44,995 nt of DNA from Campylobacter troglodytis (GTDB lineage Bacteria; Campylobacterota; Campylobacteria; Campylobacterales; Campylobacteraceae), in the NCBI RefSeq assembly GCF_006864425.1, contig NZ_QHLI01000021.1, positions 1 to 44,995 of the forward strand, given 5' to 3'. The position numbers and the translations under genes are program-made. Below, piece after piece: positions 33,552 to 40,942 of this stretch. The notes below the pieces were generated by a model, which worked only from the letters and a program-made list of their open reading frames with translations, had not been told where the DNA came from and ran no database searches. How positions within the stretch are numbered: the first letter of the stretch is position 1; each line of letters starts with the position of its first letter.

Positions 33552-33575
33552 AAAAAAAAAAAAAAATGATATAAT
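33552..33575 (+). promoter_or_regulatory. A15 tract upstream of a -10 box
   Basis: Fifteen consecutive A (33552-33566) are followed by TGA and TATAAT (33570-33575). The distance to the next ATG at 33615 is 39 bases. The A-run occupies the region just upstream of the -10 hexamer, so a change in its length would change promoter geometry. Confidence 0.45.
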
Positions 33576-33614
33576 TTAAGCTTTACAATTTAATCTTTAA
33601 GGGATAAAAAAGCA

Positions 33615-34022
33615 ATGCTTGTAAATGCTCTTTCTAATGCAACTCACAAGGCTTTTATTTTTGATCTGGTAAAGGAGCTTGTGGTTTTTGACGAAACTAC
33701 CAAAAGATCTTGTAAGCTAGAAATGTTTTGTAAAATTGCCAAAATCTTTTGTGAATTCAAAACACCTTGCAAGATTGCCACAACAGCTTACAAATTCAAA
33801 ACAGTTTGCAAAGTAAGCACAACTAAGCTTTCAAACAAATTCAAGCAAAACGCAACTCATTCTGCAAATGAATTTAAGCACGGCATAACTCAACTCATAA
33901 ATAAATTCAAACAAGCTACAACTAAGCTCACAAACAACTTTAAGCCAAATTCAAGCATTTTGGGGAGAATTTCTCTCTCTCTCTCGTTAATTGCCACAAC
34001 TTTCAATCATTTACAAAGCTAA
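33615..34022 (+). CDS. Low-complexity Lys/Phe/Thr repeat protein, unknown
   Basis: 135 residues. After a 30-residue start (MLVNALSNATHKAFIFDLVK) the sequence repeats a loose 13-15 residue unit around F-K (FCEFKTPCKIATTAYKF, KFKTVCKVSTTKLSN, KFKQNATHSANEF, NKFKQATTKLTN). The unit derives from the DNA word AAATTCAAA read as Lys-Phe-Lys. It has an upstream TATAAT box, an AAGGGA ribosome-binding site and a downstream hairpin, so it may be expressed. I do not recognise any family, and it could be repeat-derived DNA that happens to be open. Confidence 0.35.
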   Translation: MLVNALSNATHKAFIFDLVKELVVFDETTKRSCKLEMFCKIAKIFCEFKTPCKIATTAYKFKTVCKVSTTKLSNKFKQNATHSANEFKHGITQLINKFKQATTKLTNNFKPNSSILGRISLSLSLIATTFNHLQS

Positions 34023-34033
34023 ATTCAAGCACG

Positions 34034-34057
34034 ATTAGTCCTTTTAAAAGGGCTAAT
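34034..34057 (+). terminator. Terminator-like hairpin after the repeat ORF
   Basis: ATTAGTCCTTTT and AAAAGGGCTAAT pair over 12 positions (one G-T), followed by TTAA. It stands 12 bases after the stop of the 135-residue frame. Confidence 0.55.
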
Positions 34058-34333
34058 TTAACTCACATTCAAAAATCCGCTATTTTCAAATTAAATTCAA
34101 AAAACTTTAATCTACACTTAAAAAAATATTCAAACCTTAATCCACATTTAAAAATTCACTCAAAAATTCAGCCAAAAATTCAAAATTTTTCATTCAAAAT
34201 CTTAAAAACGCATTTCATTTCACAAAAAATTTATCATTTTTTAAAAGCCCCTAAAAATAGGGCTTTATTTCGAGTAGCTTTCAACCCTAATGCCTTTGGC
34301 GTTAGCTTGAAAAATTCTTTTAAAGGATATTAT
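34058..34333. other. AAATTCA-rich leader region
   Basis: About 275 bases dense in AAATTCAAA/AAATTCACT words (at about 34088, 34153, 34163, 34173 and others) without an open frame. The end contains a CTAATGCCTTTGGCGTTAG hairpin (34290-34308) shortly before the lipoprotein gene. Confidence 0.45.
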
Positions 34334-34738
34334 ATGAAGTATCTAAACAAAACTTCGGTTTTTACCGTTTTAGTTGTCGCCTCGCTTTTTAGCGCTTGCG
34401 CGACCATTTCAAATCAGCCCAGCCAAAGGGTGAATTTCAACACAAACACAGGAGATTCAGTAACTGCGGACATTAACGGAGCGAAGGTAAAACTGCCTGG
34501 TTGGGCTAATATCAGCAGATCTAGCGATACTGTGGTTAAGATCTTGCCTTCTGATAATCCAGGCTATGAGGCTACAGAGCTTCTCATCACAGGAAAGCAA
34601 AGCGTGTCTTCTTGGTTTTGGGGTAATATAATCTTTGGTGGACTTCCTGGTTCTACAACAGACGGTGTTACAGGGGCTATGTGGGAATACTCTAATCCAA
34701 ATTTTGTAGTTCCTGTGAAAAAAGTGGGAAGCAAATAA
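34334..34738 (+). CDS. Small lipoprotein with PEGA-like domain
   Basis: 134 residues from ATG 34334, which has AAAGGAT nine bases upstream; an in-frame ATG nine codons earlier lacks such a site. A lipoprotein signal is clear: VLVVASLFSAC, with the lipidated Cys following LFSA. The mature part has a PEGA-like layout (QRVNFNTNTGDSVTADINGA, then TVVKILPSDNPGYE) and a Gly/Trp-rich stretch, SWFWGNIIFGGLPGSTTDGV, which may insert in a membrane. Comparable small lipoproteins are widespread but have no settled function. The next gene starts 15 bases downstream and may be co-transcribed. Confidence 0.7.
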   Translation: MKYLNKTSVFTVLVVASLFSACATISNQPSQRVNFNTNTGDSVTADINGAKVKLPGWANISRSSDTVVKILPSDNPGYEATELLITGKQSVSSWFWGNIIFGGLPGSTTDGVTGAMWEYSNPNFVVPVKKVGSK

Positions 34739-34753
34739 TAGGGCAAGTATTTC

Positions 34754-37172
34754 GTGCCAAAACGGTTACTTTGCTTTTGTCTTATCTTTGGGAATTTGCT
34801 TTTTGCAAGTTCCCAAATTTTAGATATAAATTCAAGCACGAGTTTGAATTTAGCCTTGAAAAATTCACAAAATTCGCCAAATTTTGATAAAAGCTTAAAT
34901 TCAACTTCGCCCTTGAATTTAAATTCAAAAGAAAATTCACAGTTTCTAATAAGCAATTTAAAATCCACAAAAAATTCAAATGCTTTAAATGTGGCACAAA
35001 ACTCAGATCGTTTAGAAAATGACTTAAATTCCAAAAATTCACAAAATCTTACGAGCAATCTAAATTCAACAAAAAATTCACAAAGTTTTGTGAGCGGTTT
35101 AAATTCAACAAAAAATTCACAAAATTTTGCAAGCAATTTAAATTTTACGCAAAGCGATTTAAACGCCCTAAAACAAAGGCTTTTAAGTGCTGAAATTTAT
35201 GAAAGCGCTGAGTTTAAAACGCTTTTGCATTATGAAAAAAATAAATCTAGCATCAACAAAAAATCAAATTTTTTTCTTTCAAAAGATGGCTACAAAGACC
35301 CAAAGGCTGAGTATATCGCTACCATTGAGAAATTTTTTGCTGAGCTTCAAAATGATGTTGTGGAAAAAAAACAAAAAAGCCACGCAAAATTTACAAAGCC
35401 AAGCTACAAATTCACAAGATTTTAATTTACAAAATTCCACGCAAAACCCACAAGATAACTCAATAAATTCACAAAACACAACGCAAACAAAGCAAAATTT
35501 ACAAAATAACGCCACAAATTCACAAGATTTTAATTCACAAAAGCCCACGCAAAGTCCCAAAAATCCACAAAGCCTTGAAAACTCCATTCGCTGTCTTTAT
35601 CCTGCAAGGCTTTATTTCATAGCCCAAAATTTCAGCGATGAAACCTTTTCAAAGCTCATTGACACTAGCAAATGCGAGGGGCTAAATGAGTTTTTGCAAA
35701 TCGTCCCGCTTGATGAGCTTATGCTTGAATTTGCCGCTGAAAGCACGATTTATCCGGGCTCTGCGATGGGGCATATCTTTTTGCATTTGCAAGGGCTTGT
35801 GCGTGAGGACATTAACAAAAGCATTAACAACGCACCCTTTGTGCGAAAGCGTGGCGAGAGGCAAGACTACGCGATGAGCTATTTTGCGGTAACTAGCGAG
35901 GGCTTTAATCCGCTCGATTACATAGGGGCGTTAAGCGGCACACTGCGGGGCTTTTACGCACTTTCTCCTTATGATAACGCGGAGCTTGATTATCTTGGTA
36001 ACGAAGCAAGGAGCCTTTATGTCTTTAAGGTGCTTGCAAAGCAGGCGAAAATGCGGCTTTTCTTGCTGCATTTGTGGGAGCTAAGAGACAAGGAAATCGC
36101 CTATGACTTTGTGCGGCACAACTGCACGAACGGCATTGAGAGCGTTTTGGCTGTGCTTGACGCTGACTTTGCCCACAAGGGCAAAAAGCCCTTTATAACG
36201 CCGCTTGAATACATTCAAAGGCTTGAAAAAAGCGGTAAAATCGAGCTAAAAGAGATAAAAGCTCCGCCAAACAAAGAAAAATTCACGCAAATTTACGGAC
36301 ACAATGAGATTTTAAAAACCCGCAAGGCTTCAAAAATCGCCCTTGGAGGCACGGCAAACGGGGCTTTTCTTTACTTTGCCCCCATTTATTCAGACATAAA
36401 AAACGCAAACAATGCTTATAAAGAGTTGATTGAATCTAGATTAGCCTCTGTGGAAGTGCGAGTAAATGGGCTTTGGGGTGCGAGGAAGTTAAGCGGTTCG
36501 GGCGTGAATTCGGGTTTAAATTCAAGTGGGAGCGTGAATTTTAACGCAAATTCAAGTGCTGCGAGTGGTTTAGATGCTGCGAATTCTAGCTTAAATTCAA
36601 GCTCGCTGAGAGCAAATTCAAGTAAAAATTCACGCAAAGCCAAATTTTTCGTGCATAAAATCGAGCTTTTGCACCTTTTTAGCGTAGCCGATACCTTTCG
36701 CACGGGATCTTTCTCAAAACTCATATCTTTGAAATTTGAGCCAAATCTTTATCAAAAAGTAGGACAAAAAGCTTACAGCGAGGCTTTGAACGAGGATACA
36801 AGGCTTTTTCCTACTATGGACTTGGGCTTTGGACTTGGAGGATACGCTGGGGATTTTGGCTTTTATGCCTTGGGGGATTTGGGTTACCGTTATGAGTTTA
36901 TACACAATGCTTATGCGGGACTTAAAAGCGGGGTGGTGGCTAATTTTAACCGTTTGAGACTGCTTGCAAGCTATGATCTTTTTTATGATTTCAACGATAA
37001 CAACAGAGGGTATGACAGCCAAATATCGCTTTTTGCAGGGCTAAATGCCTTTAAAGAAGTGGATATTTTTGCTGAATTTAATGCCTTTCATCAGCTTTTT
37101 AACACAAGAAAAATCTTTTATGAAAAGAAACAAGCTGTGAATTTTAAAGTGGGGGTGAGCGTGAATTTTTAA
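34754..37172 (+). pseudogene. Lnb/DUF4105 protein with C-terminal beta-barrel, frameshifted at an A8 tract
   Basis: Two overlapping frames together encode one protein of about 805 residues. The first (GTG 34754 to 35425) has a signal peptide (MPKRLLCFCLIFGNLLFA), a Ser/Asn/Leu repeat region and the start of the DUF4105 domain (LLSAEIYESAEFKTLLHY, FFLSKDGYKDPKAEYI). The second frame continues it (SIRCLYPARLYFIAQ, MGHIFLHLQG, FVRHNCTNGIESVL) and ends in a beta-barrel-like part with a final Phe. The His and Cys of MGH and HNCT fit the papain-like active site of Lnb lipoprotein transacylases. The break must fall between about 35330 and 35425; eight A at 35364-35371 are the obvious site, and seven would restore the frame. 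It may be a true mutation, a phase-variable switch or a sequencing error. Codon use is richer in GCG/CGC than around it, suggesting transfer. Confidence 0.7.
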
Positions 37173-37783
37173 TTAGTTTGTCTCAATTTAGGATTTTGAC
37201 GAAGTTTTTGATTTAAGCTGTTAAAAAGCATTTAAAGGGCTTTTGAAGGGTTTTTAAATGGATTTTGTGTTTATTAAAAAAATGCTTTGAAATTCAAGTT
37301 TTTTAAAAAAAAGCTGAATTTAAATCCTGTAATTTAAGCCTTGTTTCATAAAATGCTTGAATATTTGCTAAATTCGCTAAAATTTTAAGATTTGCTTGAA
37401 TTTCAAAATAAACTCTTGTCATTTTGAGCCTAGCGACCCAATAGGGCTTTTAGGCGGTAGCCCAAGCAAAAAAATCCCTTGTCATATTGAGACGAAGCCA
37501 AAATATCTCAAACGACTTAAATAGAGATACTTAGCACACGCCTAGAATGACAATTTTTGCTTTTGTCATTTTGAGCTTGTCGCAAGGAAGAAGCTCTTTT
37601 TTTGAGATATTTTTGCTTAGGCTACGCCTTGCAAGCAGTTTAGTGTGGTGTTTGGGGGTTTTGCCTAGCAAAAAGCAAAAATTCAAGTAAGTTTTTAAAC
37701 TTTCTTATAAAGATCGTATGCAAACCTTAAATAATTCTAAAAAATTTAAAACTTAGCTTACAATCAAACAACTTATATATTTT
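37173..37783. other. Gap with dispersed repeats
   Basis: About 600 bases without a gene. Copies of the dispersed repeat in both orientations lie between about 37416 and 37632: TTGTCATTTTGAGCCTAGCG, TTGTCATATTGAGACGAAGC, the opposite-sense ACACGCCTAGAATGACAA, and TTGTCATTTTGAGCTTGTCG. Confidence 0.6.
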
Positions 37784-38683
37784 GGCTCAAGATGCTTTAA
37801 TTTGATACAAGATCATTTTAAAGTATAAAAAGTTAGATGAAAAACAAGTATATGATTCATTCTTTAATTGTCTCAAAAGAAATTTAAGGAATTACGAAGT
37901 ATTTTTTTGCTTCGTTAAGCCTCTTGCAACTTTGCAAGAAGCCTTGATTTAAAGGCAAAAAATCGCCGAAATTTGCAAAATTTCTCGTGTTTGCGTGAAT
38001 GCAATTGTGCATCAAATAAGGCTTTTGATAGCCAAAGAGTGTGAAAAAATCAGCAAAACGAAGTTTTTTTAGAAAATGAGTGGTTGAAGTTGATGAGAGT
38101 TATTTTTTGCTTCCTTACACTCGCAACTGTAAGCAGAAGGTGCAAAAAGGGTGCGTGGTAAGCTTGGGTGTGGGGCTGACAAGAAAACGTCTGTGTTTTT
38201 ACTTCGTTACCCCTCTTGTCCCTTTGCGAGAAGGAAGGCTAAAACACTAGGCTAACATTTATACGCTCAAGCATTTGCTCTGCCAAAGAGCTGTTGCCTA
38301 GGACTTTGCAGAGCTTAACGAGTGTGAAATTTATAGTGATAGCTTCAAAGCTTATGAAGGCTTAGTTGATTTTTTGATTCGTTTCGTCTTGCAACTTTGC
38401 AAGAAGGAGCAAATCATTGCCGAGTAAAACATAGCAAAAACGAGTTTGCAAAGGGGCATAACCACATAAACGAAATTGTGAATGTTTTTACTTCGTTAAG
38501 CCTCTTGTAACTGCGTAGTAGAAGTTTGCGAAATTTAGACTTGCTAAATTTAGAGGTATAAAAAAAGAAAATTTTATCCTTCATTTCAAATAAACAGAGT
38601 TAAGACGAAAAAATTTAAGGCGATATTTTCATCAAAATTTATTAAAGTTGATAAGAAAAAATCCTATTAGAGTATCTTGAGTC
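37784..38683 (+). mobile_element. Decayed IS1595-family element, copy C, with extra short inserts
   Basis: 900 bases. Left end GGCTCAAGATGCTTTAATTT; right end read inward GACTCAAGATACTCTAATAG, so the inverted ends are well preserved. The transposase begins MKNKYMIHS at 37837 and contains recognisable blocks (ESY at about 38096, YSDSFKAYEGLVD at about 38331-38370, HINEIV at about 38464), but frameshifts and stops abound. It is 118 bases longer than copy A because of additional T-rich, GCTTC-containing inserts at about 37898-37940, 38104-38148 and 38372-38405; those at about 38208-38240 and 38493-38530 are shared with copy A. Confidence 0.75.
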
Positions 38684-38816
38684 TATATTTTAAATCAAAA
38701 TGACAAAATTATCTTAGATCTTCGAGTTTTTTACAAAACTTCAAATTTCAAACAAGTTTAAAGATAAAAATCGAAAAAATTCAAAGATAAGACAAAAATC
38801 TCAACAAATTCAAGAA

Positions 38817-39551
38817 TTACGAAAAATCAAACAAATTTAAAAACTTCTTTGCTCTGTCGGTTTTTGGAGAGCTGAAAAAATCTTGAGGCTTTGAGATTTC
38901 AACTATTTGTCCCTCGTCCATAAAGACAATTCTATCCGCCACAGCCCTTGCAAAGCCCATCTCGTGCGTAACGATGAGCATGGTCATACCCTCTTTGGCA
39001 AGATTTAGCATTACATCAAGCACCTCACGGACAATTTCAGGATCAAGTGCAGCCGTTACCTCATCAAAAAGCATTAGCTCAGGGTTCATACAAAGGCTTC
39101 GAACTATGGCAATTCTTTGTTTTTGTCCGCCGCTTAATTCTTTTGGATAGGCTTGAATTTTATGCTCTAAGCCTACCTTTGCTAGCCACAATTTCGCCTC
39201 TTTTAAAACCTCAGCTTTTGGACGCTTTTGCACCTTCATAGGTGCTAAAATTATATTTTCCTCCACACTTAGATGCTCAAAAAGCTCATAAGATTGAAAC
39301 ACCATACCCACCTTTTGTCGAATTTTAGTCCAATCCTTAAAATCCTTATCTATCTTTGTTTTATCTATGTAAATGTCCCCACTTGCAATGCTTTCAAGCC
39401 CATTTATGCAGCGAAGTAGTGTGGATTTACCACACCCACTAGGTCCTAAAATCACCACAACCTCGCTTTTTTGCACCTCTAAATTTATGCCCCTTAAAAC
39501 CTCATTTGTGCCATAGAATTTATGTAAATTTTCGATTTTTAAAATACTCAT
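38817..39551 (-). CDS. Polar amino-acid ABC transporter ATP-binding protein
   Basis: 244 residues of the GlnQ/HisP family. Walker [10 protein letters not shown] (about 34-42), Q-loop VFQSYELF, signature [15 protein letters not shown], Walker [13 protein letters not shown] and switch His in IVTHEMGF are all present. It powers uptake through the two permeases encoded just upstream. Third gene of a three-gene minus-strand operon, one base after the previous stop; GGAG precedes the ATG. The gene order (permease, permease, ATPase) and the lack of a binding protein resemble Cj0467-Cj0469 as I recall. Substrate is probably a polar amino acid such as Gln, Glu or His. Confidence 0.9.
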   Translation of the reverse strand: MSILKIENLHKFYGTNEVLRGINLEVQKSEVVVILGPSGCGKSTLLRCINGLESIASGDIYIDKTKIDKDFKDWTKIRQKVGMVFQSYELFEHLSVEENIILAPMKVQKRPKAEVLKEAKLWLAKVGLEHKIQAYPKELSGGQKQRIAIVRSLCMNPELMLFDEVTAALDPEIVREVLDVMLNLAKEGMTMLIVTHEMGFARAVADRIVFMDEGQIVEISKPQDFFSSPKTDRAKKFLNLFDFS

Positions 39552-39552
39552 C

Positions 39553-40212
39553 TTAGCTCCATTTTAGCTCTAATTTTTTGGAAAATTGTGAAAGTGGATA
39601 GCACAAGAAAAAATAAATAAAAAAGATAAGCCCATACACCACAAAGGGTGCTAGGGCTTCTTTGTGATGAAGCTCAATGATTTGCTGTCCTACCTTGACA
39701 AGCTCGACAGCTCCTATTAAAAAGGCAAAGGTGGTGCTTTTTATCATTCTAGTGAGTAAATTTATGCTTGAAGGAGTAAGGCGCCTTGTAGCTTGCGGAA
39801 TAATAATATAAAGATAAACCTGCCACCATCTTAGCCCCAAACTAGCCGCTGTTTCAAACTGATGCCTTGGTATGCTAGAAAGTGCACCTCTGACTAAATC
39901 CATCATCTCAAAAACACCCCAAATGCTAAATACCACTATGCTAGCACTTACAGCAGATAAATTCAGCCCAAACCAGCGCGACAAGCCAAAATACATAACA
40001 AAAAGCCACACAATCAAGGGCATAACGCGCACAAATTCAAGGCAAAGCCGGCAAAGGGCGTAAATAAATGGGATTTTAAGGCTCATTAAAACACCCATAA
40101 AAAGCCCACCCACAGAAGAAACAAGTATGGCAATCACTGAAATTTCAAGGGTAATATAAAGTCCTTGCAATAATCTTAGCCAAGTATTAGGCTCTAACAA
40201 AATCTCATACAT
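39553..40212 (-). CDS. Amino-acid ABC transporter permease (second)
   Basis: 219 residues from ATG 40212. A TTG six codons earlier is in frame, but only the ATG has a proper site (AAGAGG seven bases upstream), and it overlaps the stop of the first permease by 8 bases. Five hydrophobic segments and the ABC coupling loop (EAA motif) [20 protein letters not shown] mark it as a HisM/GlnP-type permease. It would pair with the first permease as a heterodimer. Confidence 0.88.
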   Translation of the reverse strand: MYEILLEPNTWLRLLQGLYITLEISVIAILVSSVGGLFMGVLMSLKIPFIYALCRLCLEFVRVMPLIVWLFVMYFGLSRWFGLNLSAVSASIVVFSIWGVFEMMDLVRGALSSIPRHQFETAASLGLRWWQVYLYIIIPQATRRLTPSSINLLTRMIKSTTFAFLIGAVELVKVGQQIIELHHKEALAPFVVYGLIFFIYFFLCYPLSQFSKKLELKWS

Positions 40213-40852
40213 AAGAAAGCCTCTTTTCAAGGCTGTTTAAAAGCAAGGATAGGGGCAAGATGATGATTAAATAGCTAATAAAGAGCATAAATAAAAGCTC
40301 ATCTGTCTTGTAAGTGATGGAATTTATGCTCGTCATCGTCTGCACCAAATCAGGCAAGGCGATGATGCTAACCACTGAGGTTTCTTTGAATAAAAAAATG
40401 GTATTTGCCGAAAGGCTAGGCATAGCGATGCCAAAGGCTTGAGGCAAGATTACAAAGCGAAGATTTTGCCATTTTGTAAGTCCAAGCGCAAGACCTGCTT
40501 CAAACTGCTGTTTTTTCACCGCTTCAATGCCCCCTCGCAAACTCTCAGCCATATAAGAACCGCCCAAAAAAGAAAGCCCCACAACAGCACAAGCAAAGCT
40601 AGATAAGCTCACTCCAAGCCTTCCTAGTCCGTAGTAAAGGAAAAAAAGCTGTATAAGCAAGGGGGTATTGCGTGAAAGTTCTATGTAGGCTTTGCAAAGT
40701 TTGCTTAAAAGGGTGAATTTGAAATACTCGCAAAGTATGCACAAAAAGCCGATGACAAGTGCAAACAAAAGTCCCAAGGCAAAGATTTCCAAAGTTAGTA
40801 AGCCTGCTTTCACAAAGGTTGGCACATAGCGATACATAAACTCAAAGTCCAT
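40205..40852 (-). CDS. Amino-acid ABC transporter permease (first)
   Basis: 215 residues. HisM/GlnP-type permease with ELSRNTPLLIQLFFLYYGLG and the EAA loop QFEAGLALGLTKWQNLRFVI. First gene of the operon; a good promoter lies 29-59 bases upstream. No periplasmic binding protein gene is found before or after, so one must be shared with another system or encoded elsewhere. Confidence 0.88.
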   Translation of the reverse strand: MDFEFMYRYVPTFVKAGLLTLEIFALGLLFALVIGFLCILCEYFKFTLLSKLCKAYIELSRNTPLLIQLFFLYYGLGRLGVSLSSFACAVVGLSFLGGSYMAESLRGGIEAVKKQQFEAGLALGLTKWQNLRFVILPQAFGIAMPSLSANTIFLFKETSVVSIIALPDLVQTMTSINSITYKTDELLFMLFISYLIIILPLSLLLNSLEKRLSYV

Positions 40853-40880
40853 TTTTCTTTGCTCACTTTTTTTAATTAAA

Positions 40881-40911
40881 ATTATACAGGCTAAGAGCTA
40901 CTTTTTGTCAA
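40881..40911 (-). promoter_or_regulatory. Sigma70-type promoter of the ABC operon
   Basis: On the minus strand TTGACA is followed after 19 bases by TATAAT, directly preceded by TG. Both hexamers are perfect; the spacer is two longer than ideal. The transcript would start near 40874, 22 bases before the first permease. A full -35 box is uncommon in Campylobacter. Confidence 0.65.
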
Positions 40912-40942
40912 GTGAAAATGAAAAAATTTAAAAATTTTTAAA

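Noticed and set aside
35187-35370. Independent start of the second half of the Lnb-like gene
   Set aside because: The first 60 residues of that frame have no family similarity, whereas the domain start is in the neighbouring frame; one frameshifted gene fits better than two genes.
36416-37022. Minus-strand frames of about 100 residues under the Lnb-like gene
   Set aside because: Opposite-strand shadows of the barrel region and its Ser/Asn-rich loop; no start signals.
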